Source: Wohlfahrtiimonas sp.
Lineage (GTDB): Bacteria > Pseudomonadota > Gammaproteobacteria > Cardiobacteriales > Wohlfahrtiimonadaceae
Length of the DNA: 13,802 nucleotides
Direction: 5' to 3'
NCBI GenBank assembly: GCA_030149965.1
Contig: JASLHB010000071.1
Coordinates: 1 to 13,802 of the forward strand
Shown: positions 1 to 7,024 of the stretch, piece after piece
How positions within the stretch are numbered: position 1 is the stretch's first letter
Layout: each line of letters opens with the position of its first letter
The notes under the pieces: generated by a model
The model's input: the letters and a program-made list of their open reading frames with translations, nothing else
What the model was told of the DNA's origin: nothing
The model's database searches: none
Program-made: the position numbers and the translations under genes

Positions 1-102
1 ACTGAAATTAAAGACGTTCTTGCACAACATGGTTTGTCTTTGGGTACTAAATTGGATAACTGGCCACCTTTACACTTAGATGTAAGCAAGCCGCCAGCAT
101 AA
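1..102 (+). CDS. rpoA: RNA polymerase alpha subunit, C-terminal end (partial)
   Basis: This is the last 33 codons and stop of the RNA polymerase alpha subunit; the 5' part lies outside the window. The visible residues include TEIKDVLAQHGLSLG and a DNWPP segment, which match the end of the alpha C-terminal domain (E. coli has TEIKDVLASRGLSLG and ENWPP). This domain contacts UP-element DNA and transcription activators. The short tail after NWPP differs from E. coli in sequence, as is usual for this flexible end. rplQ follows after 31 bases on the same strand, the classical end of the alpha ribosomal-protein operon, so co-transcription is expected. Identification is secure despite the short fragment. 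Confidence 0.95.
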   Translation, partial: TEIKDVLAQHGLSLGTKLDNWPPLHLDVSKPPA

Positions 103-133
103 TTAAGTTACAAATTTTTAAGGAATTATTCTA

Positions 134-517
134 ATGCGTCATCGTAAATCAGGTCGTGCCTTTAGTCGCACATCAGCGCATAGAAAAGCAATGTTCAAAA
201 ACATGGCTGTTTCTATGATTGAGCATGAATTAATTAAAACAACAGTACCAAAAGCTAAAGAATTAAGATCAGTTGTTGAGCCTTTAATTACTTTGGCAAA
301 AGTTGACTCAGTTGCTAACCGTCGTTTAGCATTCGCTCGTTTGCGTTCAGAAGCAGCAGTTGCAAAATTGTTCACTGAAATTGCACCGCGTATGCAACAG
401 CGTCCAGGCGGATACTTAAGAATTCTTAAGTGTGGTAACCGTCCAGGTGATAACGCGCCAATGGCTTATGTAGAGCTAGTTGATCGCGCAACTGCACCAG
501 CAGATAAAGCTGAGTAA
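134..517 (+). CDS. rplQ: 50S ribosomal protein L17 (bL17)
   Basis: This gene encodes bL17, a protein of the large ribosomal subunit near the exit-tunnel side. The product is 127 residues, the same length as E. coli L17. It begins with the diagnostic MRHRKSGRAFSRTSAHRKAM block and carries the GGYLRILKCGNRPGDNAPMAYVEL block near residues 92-115, with the basic N-terminus expected of an rRNA-binding protein. The ATG is preceded by AAGGA at 120-124 at good spacing. It is the last gene of the rpoA-rplQ operon and is followed 21 bases later by a strong intrinsic terminator. The very short acidic tail is normal. No anomaly is seen. Confidence 0.98.
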   Translation: MRHRKSGRAFSRTSAHRKAMFKNMAVSMIEHELIKTTVPKAKELRSVVEPLITLAKVDSVANRRLAFARLRSEAAVAKLFTEIAPRMQQRPGGYLRILKCGNRPGDNAPMAYVELVDRATAPADKAE

Positions 518-538
518 TTGTTTTAAAATTGATAGAAT

Positions 539-561
539 AGGCCGGTTCATCCGGCCTTTTT
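539..561 (+). terminator. Intrinsic terminator after rplQ
   Basis: A perfect 7-bp GC-rich stem (AGGCCGG at 539-545 with CCGGCCT at 551-557), a TTCAT loop and a run of five T (557-561) form a textbook Rho-independent terminator. It closes the ribosomal-protein operon. It also lies only 15 bases ahead of the ribF start codon, so ribF must depend on readthrough or on a promoter inside or upstream of this hairpin. Confidence 0.9.
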
Positions 562-576
562 ATTATTTGGTGAAAT

Positions 577-1512
577 ATGTATTTTACACATCTAGATCTT
601 TCTTCTCGATTATCAAATTTTGATGGTCGTGCAATCACTATTGGTTCATTTGATGGCATTCATATTGGTCATCAAAAAATTCTCGCAGAATTAAATCAAT
701 ATGCCAAAGCTCATAATTTACAACGTACGCTTGTAACATTTAGCCCTCTTCCACCTGAATACTTCAAAAAAGGTATATCACATCGCTTAATGTCATTAAG
801 GGATAAGGCTGAGTTTTTGAAGAAAAATGATTTAGTGGATGAAGTTATATTAATCCCATTTTCTAAAGCGATGGCAACCATCACTGCAGATAGCTTCTTA
901 GATGATATTTTAATTGATCATTTACAAATGAAAGCTCTGTTTGTTGGCAAGGATTTTAAATTCGGCCATAAAGCTCAAGGGAATATTGAATTTTTAGCAG
1001 AAGCATTAAAAAATAGATATCATTTTTCTGCGATTGATGATTTAACACGCAATGATATTCGTGTGTCATCCACAAAAATTAGAGAGTATTTAGCAGATAG
1101 TAATCTGCCAGCAGCCAAAGAATTTTTAGGTCGTGATTATAGTTTAATAGGCAGAGTTGTCCCTGGAAATCAATTAGCACGTACATGGGGCATGCCAACT
1201 ATTAATATTCACTTGCAGCATGATTTTCCTTTGATCGGTATTTATAACGCAACTGCTCAAAATTTATGTACAGGTAAAAAATATACAGGTGCTGCAAGTA
1301 TTGGTTTTCGTCCAACGATTGGTGGAACCAGTGTTGTTCTTGAAGTTCATCTTCATGACACCAATGAAGATCTATATGGTCAATTCTTCAAAGTTTCTTT
1401 TATTAATAAAATGAGAGATGAAATAAAGTTCGATACGCTCGAGGATTTGCGAAAGCAAATTGAGCATGATATAACGGACTCTTATTCGTTTTTTAAAGAC
1501 TATTCAGAATAG
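577..1512 (+). CDS. ribF: Bifunctional riboflavin kinase / FMN adenylyltransferase (FAD synthetase)
   Basis: RibF phosphorylates riboflavin to FMN and adenylylates FMN to FAD in the cytoplasm. The 311-residue product is close to E. coli RibF (313). The N-terminal nucleotidyltransferase domain has TIGSFDGIHIGH at residues 21-32, VGKDFKFG at 123-130 and the SSTKIR block at about 164-169. The C-terminal kinase domain has RTWGMPTIN at 202-210 (a variant of the usual G-x-PTAN motif, with Ile for Ala), GFRPTIGG at 233-240 and EVHLHD at 246-251. The ATG at 577 puts the nucleotide-binding motif at the same distance from the N-terminus as in E. coli. Its Shine-Dalgarno is poor: GGTGA at 569-573 is only 3 bases from ATG. 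It precedes ileS, a conserved gammaproteobacterial order, with 9 bases between them. Confidence 0.96.
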   Translation: MYFTHLDLSSRLSNFDGRAITIGSFDGIHIGHQKILAELNQYAKAHNLQRTLVTFSPLPPEYFKKGISHRLMSLRDKAEFLKKNDLVDEVILIPFSKAMATITADSFLDDILIDHLQMKALFVGKDFKFGHKAQGNIEFLAEALKNRYHFSAIDDLTRNDIRVSSTKIREYLADSNLPAAKEFLGRDYSLIGRVVPGNQLARTWGMPTINIHLQHDFPLIGIYNATAQNLCTGKKYTGAASIGFRPTIGGTSVVLEVHLHDTNEDLYGQFFKVSFINKMRDEIKFDTLEDLRKQIEHDITDSYSFFKDYSE

Positions 1513-1513
1513 G
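1511..1513 (+). promoter_or_regulatory. Shine-Dalgarno supporting the GTG start of ileS
   Basis: AGG at 1511-1513 overlaps the ribF stop codon (TAG, 1510-1512) and lies 8 bases ahead of GTG at 1522. No other start codon occurs in frame until methionine 27, which falls inside the conserved N-terminal region, so this site decides the start. Confidence 0.6.
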
Positions 1514-1521
1514 TACAGACT

Positions 1522-4368
1522 GTGAGTAAAGATAAATCTCAAGACAATGGTAATCACACATATAAGGATTCGCTGAATCTTCCAACAACTAATTTTGATA
1601 TGCGTGCAAATTTGCCGACTAAAGAGCCAAAGTTTGTTGAGTTTTGGGAATCAATTGATTTGTATGCCAAACAAAGAAAACAATTTGCAGGCAAGCCTAA
1701 ATTTGTATTGCACGATGGTCCTCCATACGCAAATGGTGCATTACACTTAGGTCACTTTGTGAATAAGACTTTGAAAGATATTATTGTAAAATCTCATGGT
1801 CAAATGGGCTACGATTCTCCATATGTTCCTGGTTGGGATTGTCATGGTTTACCGATCGAATTAGTGGTTGAGCGTAAATTTGGCAAAGTTGGCCCAAATA
1901 TGACAGCAGAAGAATTCCGCCAAAAATGTGCTGATTTCGCTGCAACTCAAGTGGATTTACAGCGTGATGAATTTAAACGTTTTGGTATTTTAGGTGATTT
2001 TGATCATCCATATTTAACATATAATAAAAAAACAGAAGCAGATACTGTTCGTTCATTGGCTAAAATCTATGAAAATGGTCACATGGAACGAGGATCTCGT
2101 CCAGTTAACTGGTGTTTGGATTGTGGTTCATCTTTGGCTGAGGCTGAAGTTGAGTATGCTGATAAAAAATCACAAAGTATCGATGTTAAATTCTCAGCTG
2201 TAGATTTAGCAGCGTTCAATACTGCAACAAATTCAAATGTAACAGCGTCAGTATCTGTCGTGATCTGGACAACAACACCTTGGACATTACCAGCAAACGA
2301 GGCTGTATCTGTACATCCTGAATATGATTATTCAGTGGTTGAATTCAATGGTGAACAATTCGTTGTTGCTACTGAATTGGTTGAAGGTTTAGCAAAGCGT
2401 TGGAAAGGTGATATCACTGTTCAATCAACGTTTAAGGGTAAAGTTTTAGAAGGTTTACAATTAAATCATTGTTTCTATGATAAACAAGTACCAATTATCT
2501 TGGGTGAGCACGTTACTTTAGAAGGTGGTACAGGTTGTGTTCATACTGCACCATCACATGGTGATGATGACTATAAAGTCGGTTTGCAATATAACTTACC
2601 AATGGGTAATTATGTTTTGGGCAATGGTGATTATTCATCAGAAGTAGCATTGTTTGCTGGCCAAAATATCAGAACTGTAGAAAGCAACATCATCGAAACT
2701 TTGAAAGAAAAAAATACATTAGTATTCTTATCTAAGATCGAGCATAGCTATCCTCATTGCTGGAGACATAAAACGCCAACGATCTATCGTGCAACAGCAC
2801 AATGGTTTATCAGCATGGATAACAAGAATCTTCGTCAAGATATTTTGAAAGAAATTGATGGCGTTAAGTTTACGCCAAGCTGGGGACAAGCACGTTTATA
2901 CGGCATGATCGAAGGTCGTGGAGATTGGTGTATTTCTCGTCAACGTTATTGGGGTAATCCAATTCCTTTATTCTTGCATAAAGAAACAGGCGAATTGCAT
3001 CCGAATACTACAGAATTAATGTTGAAAGTTGCTGATCAAATCGAAGAGAAAGGTTTAACAGGTTGGTTTGAAGCTGATATTGCGGAATTTTTGAATGCAG
3101 AAGATGCTGCAAATTATGAAAAGAACAAAGATATCTTGGATGTTTGGTTCGATTCAGGAACAACACATTACACAGTATTGCGCCAACGTGAAGGCTTAAC
3201 TTATCCAGCAGATTTATATCTAGAGGGTTCGGATCAGCATCGTGGTTGGTTCAACTCATCAATCTGTACATCTGTTGCAATGGATGGTATAGCACCATAC
3301 AAACAATTGTTAACGCACGGATTCACAGTGGATTCTCAAGGCCGCAAAATGTCTAAATCTTTAGGCAATGGTATTGAGCCACAAGATGTAATGGATAAAA
3401 TGGGTGCGGATGTTTTACGTTTGTGGGTTTCTTCAACTGATTATCGTGGCGAAATCCCTGTATCTGATGAAATTTTAAAACGTACATCTGAAACTTATCG
3501 TCGTATCCGTAATACAGTGCGTTTCTTATTAGCGAACACTGGCGAATTTGATTTTAAGAAAGATGCAATTCCTATGGATGAATTATTGCCATTGGATCGT
3601 TGGGTGATTGATCGTGCACATCAATTACAACAAGAAATCTCTGAGCATTATGTTGATTTCTCTTTCCATAATATCTATCAGAAATTACAAAGCTTCTGTT
3701 CGATTGATTTGGGTAGTTTTTACTTAGATATCACAAAAGATCGTCAGTATACTTGTGCAAAAGATTCACATGCGCGCCGTTCATGTCAAACTGCATTGCA
3801 TCATGTATTGGAAGCGTTGGTTCGTTGGATGGCACCAATTTTGTCATTCACAGCAGAAGAAACATGGCAGAACATGCGTGAGAAAGATGCTGATCGTTTA
3901 GAATCTATCTTCTTAGCAGAATTCTATACAGGCTTAGTGCCTTTAGAAAATACGAAATTTGATCGTCCTTTCTGGGATATGTTATTGAATGTTCGTTCAG
4001 AAGTTTCTAAAGAGATCGAAAAGCATCGTGCAAATGGTGAAATTGGTTCTTCATTGCAATCAAATGCAACGATCTATTGTTCACAAGGCATTTTCGATAA
4101 ATTAGTAATGCTAGAAGACGAATTACGTTTTGTATTGTTAACATCTTATGCAACGATTAAACCTTTGGCTGATAAAGCTGATGATTTGGTTGTATTTGAT
4201 TTAGAAGATGAGCAATTTGCAGTTGAAATCGAAGTAAACAATCATAAGAAATGTGTGCGTTGTTGGCATTATCGTGAAGATGTAGGTACGCATGCAGATC
4301 ATGAAGATTTATGTGATCGTTGTATCACTAACTTGACGCCAGAGGGCGAGAATCGTCAATATGCCTAA
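1522..4368 (+). CDS. ileS: Isoleucyl-tRNA synthetase (IleRS)
   Basis: IleS charges tRNA-Ile in the cytoplasm and hydrolyses mischarged Val-tRNA. The product is 948 residues (E. coli 938). The class I signature HLGH is at 75-78 and KMSKS at 609-613. The CP1 editing domain shows TTTPWTLP near 250-257 and GTGCVHTAPSHGDDDY at 336-351. SDQHRGWF follows at 570-577. The C-terminus keeps a zinc ribbon with Cys911, Cys914, Cys931 and Cys934, the zinc-dependent bacterial type seen in E. coli. The start is GTG; the N-terminus is about ten residues longer than E. coli, with a polar lead before the conserved LNLP segment. It overlaps lspA by 8 bases. This is not the eukaryotic-like, mupirocin-resistant IleS2 type, judged by resemblance to E. 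coli along the whole length. Confidence 0.98.
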   Translation: MSKDKSQDNGNHTYKDSLNLPTTNFDMRANLPTKEPKFVEFWESIDLYAKQRKQFAGKPKFVLHDGPPYANGALHLGHFVNKTLKDIIVKSHGQMGYDSPYVPGWDCHGLPIELVVERKFGKVGPNMTAEEFRQKCADFAATQVDLQRDEFKRFGILGDFDHPYLTYNKKTEADTVRSLAKIYENGHMERGSRPVNWCLDCGSSLAEAEVEYADKKSQSIDVKFSAVDLAAFNTATNSNVTASVSVVIWTTTPWTLPANEAVSVHPEYDYSVVEFNGEQFVVATELVEGLAKRWKGDITVQSTFKGKVLEGLQLNHCFYDKQVPIILGEHVTLEGGTGCVHTAPSHGDDDYKVGLQYNLPMGNYVLGNGDYSSEVALFAGQNIRTVESNIIETLKEKNTLVFLSKIEHSYPHCWRHKTPTIYRATAQWFISMDNKNLRQDILKEIDGVKFTPSWGQARLYGMIEGRGDWCISRQRYWGNPIPLFLHKETGELHPNTTELMLKVADQIEEKGLTGWFEADIAEFLNAEDAANYEKNKDILDVWFDSGTTHYTVLRQREGLTYPADLYLEGSDQHRGWFNSSICTSVAMDGIAPYKQLLTHGFTVDSQGRKMSKSLGNGIEPQDVMDKMGADVLRLWVSSTDYRGEIPVSDEILKRTSETYRRIRNTVRFLLANTGEFDFKKDAIPMDELLPLDRWVIDRAHQLQQEISEHYVDFSFHNIYQKLQSFCSIDLGSFYLDITKDRQYTCAKDSHARRSCQTALHHVLEALVRWMAPILSFTAEETWQNMREKDADRLESIFLAEFYTGLVPLENTKFDRPFWDMLLNVRSEVSKEIEKHRANGEIGSSLQSNATIYCSQGIFDKLVMLEDELRFVLLTSYATIKPLADKADDLVVFDLEDEQFAVEIEVNNHKKCVRCWHYREDVGTHADHEDLCDRCITNLTPEGENRQYA

Positions 4369-4864
4369 TTCATCTTTACAAACAAAGAAGATTACAATCT
4401 TCTTTGTTTTGGCTTTGATTGGTGTTGTGATTGATCAAGGTACTAAATGGTGGTTTAACTCAACATTAGAACTTTATGGCGCAGGAATTACTGTGATTCC
4501 TGATTTCTTATCATGGCGCTTGGCTTATAATCATGGTGCTGCATTTAGTTTCTTGGCAGATCATGCAGGTTGGCAACGATGGTTTTTTATTGTGATTGCA
4601 ATTATTGCTGCAATTGTGATTGCTGTTTTGATCATCCGACGTAAAGCACATGAGCGTATTTTGCCTTATGGTTTAGCGCTTATTATGTCGGGTGCCATTG
4701 GTAACGTGATAGATCGTATTTGGCATGGTTATGTGATCGATTTCATTAGCACACAATTTGGAACTTATTATTTTCCAATTTTTAATATCGCTGACATCTG
4801 TGTCTCAATTGGCGCAGGCTTAGTCATTTTGTCATCGTTTATTGAGCGTTCACATCATGAGTAA
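4361..4864 (+). CDS. lspA: Lipoprotein signal peptidase (signal peptidase II)
   Basis: LspA is an inner-membrane aspartyl protease that removes the signal peptide from diacylglyceryl-modified prolipoproteins. The product is 167 residues (E. coli 164). Four hydrophobic segments are visible at about 11-28, 70-92, 100-118 and 138-160. Conserved family blocks are IDQGTKWW (24-31), YNHGAAFSF (56-64), GNVIDRIWHGYVIDFI (114-129) and FNIADICVSIG (141-151). The catalytic aspartates are Asp127 and Asp145, with the same 18-residue spacing as in E. coli. The ATG overlaps the ileS stop by 8 bases, and only a distant purine-rich stretch (AGAGGG, 4341-4346) lies upstream, so translation is probably coupled to ileS. 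It also overlaps ispH by 8 bases. Confidence 0.97.
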   Translation: MPNSSLQTKKITIFFVLALIGVVIDQGTKWWFNSTLELYGAGITVIPDFLSWRLAYNHGAAFSFLADHAGWQRWFFIVIAIIAAIVIAVLIIRRKAHERILPYGLALIMSGAIGNVIDRIWHGYVIDFISTQFGTYYFPIFNIADICVSIGAGLVILSSFIERSHHE

Positions 4865-5798
4865 AAAGATTTATTTAGCCAATCCGCGTGGATTTTGTGC
4901 GGGTGTTGACCGTGCAATTGGTATTGTTGAAAAAGCATTAGAGCAATTTGGTGCTCCAATATATGTTCGCAATGAGGTCGTTCACAATAAATTTGTTGTG
5001 GGTGGTTTACGTGAACGTGGTGCAATTTTTGTGAAAGAGTTGCACGAAGTGCCAGATGATTCAATTGTAATTTTCTCCGCACATGGGGTTTCTAAAGCGG
5101 TTCAGAATGAAGCGAAAGAGCGTGGTTTAAAGGTTTTTGATGCAACATGTCCGTTAGTGACAAAAGTGCATATGGAAGTCAGTCGTGATGCTCGTAATGC
5201 ACGTGATACAATTTTAATTGGCCATGCTGGGCATCCTGAAGTTGAAGGGACAATGGGGCAATTTGATGCATCTTTTGGTGGCAAGATTTATCTTGTGGAA
5301 GATATGAAAGATGCTGAGAAGATCCACATTGATAACCCAGATAACATCAGCTATGTGACGCAAACGACATTATCATTGGATGATACAAAAGAGATTATTG
5401 GTAAATTGCGTGATCGCTTTCCTGTGATTTCAGCACCTAAAAAAGATGATATTTGTTATGCAACGCAAAATCGTCAAGATGCTGTGCGTGAATTGTCTCA
5501 GAAATGTTCGTTGATTTTTGTTGTCGGTTCTAAAAATAGCTCCAACTCAAATCGTTTACGTGAATTAGCTGAGAAAGAAGGTGCTGTTGCTTATTTGATT
5601 GATCGAGCAAATGATATTGATGTTGCAGTATTGAAAGATCATGAAAATATCGGTGTAACAGCAGGTGCTTCAGCACCAGAAATTTTAGTGAAAGAAGTGT
5701 TAGAGTTATTGGCTAAAGAAGGCGCGGTTCTTCAGGAGAATTTATCAGAGAATCCTGAAACAATAGTATTCCCACTGCCGAAAGAATTACGTGATTAA
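4857..5798 (+). CDS. ispH: 4-hydroxy-3-methylbut-2-enyl diphosphate reductase
   Basis: IspH (LytB) is the iron-sulfur enzyme of the last step of the MEP isoprenoid pathway, giving IPP and DMAPP from HMBPP. The product is 313 residues (E. coli 316). The cluster ligands are Cys14 (NPRGFCAGVDRA), Cys98 (DATCPLVTKVH) and Cys200 (KKDDICYATQNR). Substrate-site residues are also present: His43 in EVVHN, His76 in SAHGVS, His126 and Glu128 in GHAGHPEVEG, TQTT at 168-171 and GSKNSSNSNRL at 224-234. I chose ATG 4857 over an in-frame TTG at 4842 because it gives the family N-terminus (M-x-x-x-ILLANPRGFC type). The ATG overlaps the lspA stop. The usual intervening fkpB gene is missing. A terminator follows after 13 bases. 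Confidence 0.97.
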   Translation: MSKKIYLANPRGFCAGVDRAIGIVEKALEQFGAPIYVRNEVVHNKFVVGGLRERGAIFVKELHEVPDDSIVIFSAHGVSKAVQNEAKERGLKVFDATCPLVTKVHMEVSRDARNARDTILIGHAGHPEVEGTMGQFDASFGGKIYLVEDMKDAEKIHIDNPDNISYVTQTTLSLDDTKEIIGKLRDRFPVISAPKKDDICYATQNRQDAVRELSQKCSLIFVVGSKNSSNSNRLRELAEKEGAVAYLIDRANDIDVAVLKDHENIGVTAGASAPEILVKEVLELLAKEGAVLQENLSENPETIVFPLPKELRD

Positions 5799-5811
5799 TT
5801 AAATCATAATG

Positions 5812-5837
5812 AAAAGCATCCAGATGGATGCTTTTTT
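5812..5837 (+). terminator. Intrinsic terminator between convergent ispH and glycosyltransferase
   Basis: A perfect 10-bp stem (AAAAGCATCC at 5812-5821, GGATGCTTTT at 5826-5835) with an AGAT loop is followed by T5832-T5837. It ends the ribF-ispH transcript. Read from the minus strand the same stem is followed by TTTTC, so it may also stop the glycosyltransferase transcript, which converges on it, though less strongly. Confidence 0.88.
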
Positions 5838-5853
5838 ATTGTCTTGAATTTAA

Positions 5854-6864
5854 TCAACCAAAGATCTTCGCCAATAGTTTTGCAAAGGCTAATTGGTTAT
5901 TTAAAAATGCTTTGATCACTAAGCGATTAGCAAAGCTCAAGTGGTTGAGATCGATGATCTTCTCATCTATCAGTTTTTTGAAATTACGTTGAGCAACTGG
6001 AATCAATTGAGCACGTAATTCTTTGCCTTTCGTTTTACGGATGATTTTACTTACGATCATACGATAAGCATCATTCGCCATTTGTTGTTTAAACAAAGTA
6101 TCCACTTGTGATGGGATATTGTTGCCAAGAATAAAGTAATCATAAGTATGTTTTAAACGTTGCGTAGCATCGTTTAAATAGCGTTCTGCACGTAAACCTG
6201 ATGTTATGCTTGCTTCATGGCGGCGATAGAAATAGAGTGGTAAATCAACTTTTCCGAAACGATTAGTTTTTGCATACAGCTGCAATGCATACATATAATC
6301 ATCTTCATAAAAGATATCTTCATAAAAGCGGAACTCTTTGTAGCGATCATAGCGATAAAGTTTATTCCAGGCAGGTGAATCTGGTGATTGTGCATCACGT
6401 TTTAAGAATAGTTCTAATGCATTATTATGCTCTGTAATTGCAATGTTTTGAGCATCATATTTTTGATTTTGAATTTCAGATAAATCACTAAATGTGAGCT
6501 TATTGAATGCAACAAAATCCAATGTGGATTTTTTCTCAATGGCATTGAAGCAGATTTCCATGGTTTGCGGATGCAATAAATCATCACCATCCATGAACAT
6601 GAAGTATTCACAATCACTCACACTTTCAATGCCAATATTACGAGAATGACAGGGTGATCCATAATTTTTCTCATTTTGTATGGCAATAAAGCGATCATCA
6701 TTGGCAGCAAATTGTTGTAGTTTTTCAAAAGTATCATCCGTTGAGCGATCATCCACGCAAATGCATTTAAAATCAGCAAACGATTGGTTTTTAATTGAGT
6801 TTAAACATTCTTCAACGTAATGACTTAAATTGTAAAAAACGACGATGATGCCAATTTTCTTCAT
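5854..6864 (-). CDS. Family 2 glycosyltransferase (GT-A fold)
   Basis: The 336-residue product is a GT2-type glycosyltransferase, expected to move a sugar from a nucleotide-sugar donor to a surface glycan or lipid-linked acceptor at the inner face of the membrane. The GT-A core is clear: IGIIVVFYNLSHYVEECLNS at 4-23, the nucleotide-binding VDDRSTDDT at 37-45, SRNIGI at 74-79 and the metal-binding MDGDD at 91-95 (DxD type). EDD at 187-189 fits the place of the catalytic acid. After about residue 215 comes a basic, helix-rich tail ending in FAKLLAKIFG, which could lie on the membrane; there is no clear transmembrane helix. Donor and acceptor cannot be deduced. It stands alone, with no other glycan gene nearby. 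The Shine-Dalgarno is weak. The ATG puts the strand-1 motif at the very N-terminus, as usual. Confidence 0.9.
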   Translation of the reverse strand: MKKIGIIVVFYNLSHYVEECLNSIKNQSFADFKCICVDDRSTDDTFEKLQQFAANDDRFIAIQNEKNYGSPCHSRNIGIESVSDCEYFMFMDGDDLLHPQTMEICFNAIEKKSTLDFVAFNKLTFSDLSEIQNQKYDAQNIAITEHNNALELFLKRDAQSPDSPAWNKLYRYDRYKEFRFYEDIFYEDDYMYALQLYAKTNRFGKVDLPLYFYRRHEASITSGLRAERYLNDATQRLKHTYDYFILGNNIPSQVDTLFKQQMANDAYRMIVSKIIRKTKGKELRAQLIPVAQRNFKKLIDEKIIDLNHLSFANRLVIKAFLNNQLAFAKLLAKIFG

Positions 6865-6896
6865 GGATATAGCCCAATTAATCTGAATGAATAGCC

Positions 6897-6916
6897 ATTA
6901 TAGTCGAATCATTATA
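6897..6916 (-). promoter_or_regulatory. Candidate -10 region(s) for the glycosyltransferase gene
   Basis: Two exact TATAAT hexamers occur on the minus strand (6911-6916 and 6897-6902), each within a direct repeat of CATTATA on the plus strand. They lie 33-52 bases upstream of the glycosyltransferase ATG. I see no good -35 at 16-18 bases from either one, so the promoter call is tentative. Confidence 0.35.
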
Positions 6917-6933
6917 AAACTACTGCCAATATT

Positions 6934-6956
6934 AATTTCTCCCTACGGGAGAAATT
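6934..6956. repeat. Perfect intergenic palindrome (10-bp arms, TAC loop)
   Basis: AATTTCTCCC (6934-6943) and GGGAGAAATT (6947-6956) are exact inverted repeats around TAC. It lies between the purB terminator and the glycosyltransferase start. Neither direction has a T-run after the stem, so it is not a standard terminator. It could be a REP-like dispersed element, an operator or a hairpin in a transcript; only one copy is present here. Confidence 0.6.
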
Positions 6957-6969
6957 GAGTAAATATGAT

Positions 6970-7003
6970 AAAAAAACCACATCAAGACTATTGATGTGGT
7001 TTT
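6970..7003 (-). terminator. Intrinsic terminator after purB
   Basis: On the minus strand a 13-bp stem (arms 6991-7003 and 6973-6985, core ACCACATCAA/TTGATGTGGT) with a 5-base loop runs into seven T in all (complement of the A-tract 6970-6976, of which four are within the stem). It lies just past the purB stop and ends the helicase-purB transcript. Confidence 0.9.
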
Positions 7004-7024
7004 GGTTAAAGCTTAGTTAAAAAA

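Noticed and set aside
139..375. Open frame on the minus strand inside rplQ
   Set aside because: It is the antisense of a strongly conserved ribosomal protein gene and its product resembles nothing.
518..576. FMN riboswitch or T-box leader before ribF/ileS
   Set aside because: The space is only 59 bases and is filled by a simple terminator; no conserved riboswitch core is seen.
4842..4856. Upstream TTG start for ispH giving five extra residues
   Set aside because: The ATG at 4857 gives the conserved short IspH N-terminus before NPRGFCAG; the extension has no family support.
6934..7003. CRISPR-like or tandem repeat structure in the glycosyltransferase-purB gap
   Set aside because: The two hairpins differ in sequence; one is the purB terminator, the other a single palindrome, and there are no spacers.
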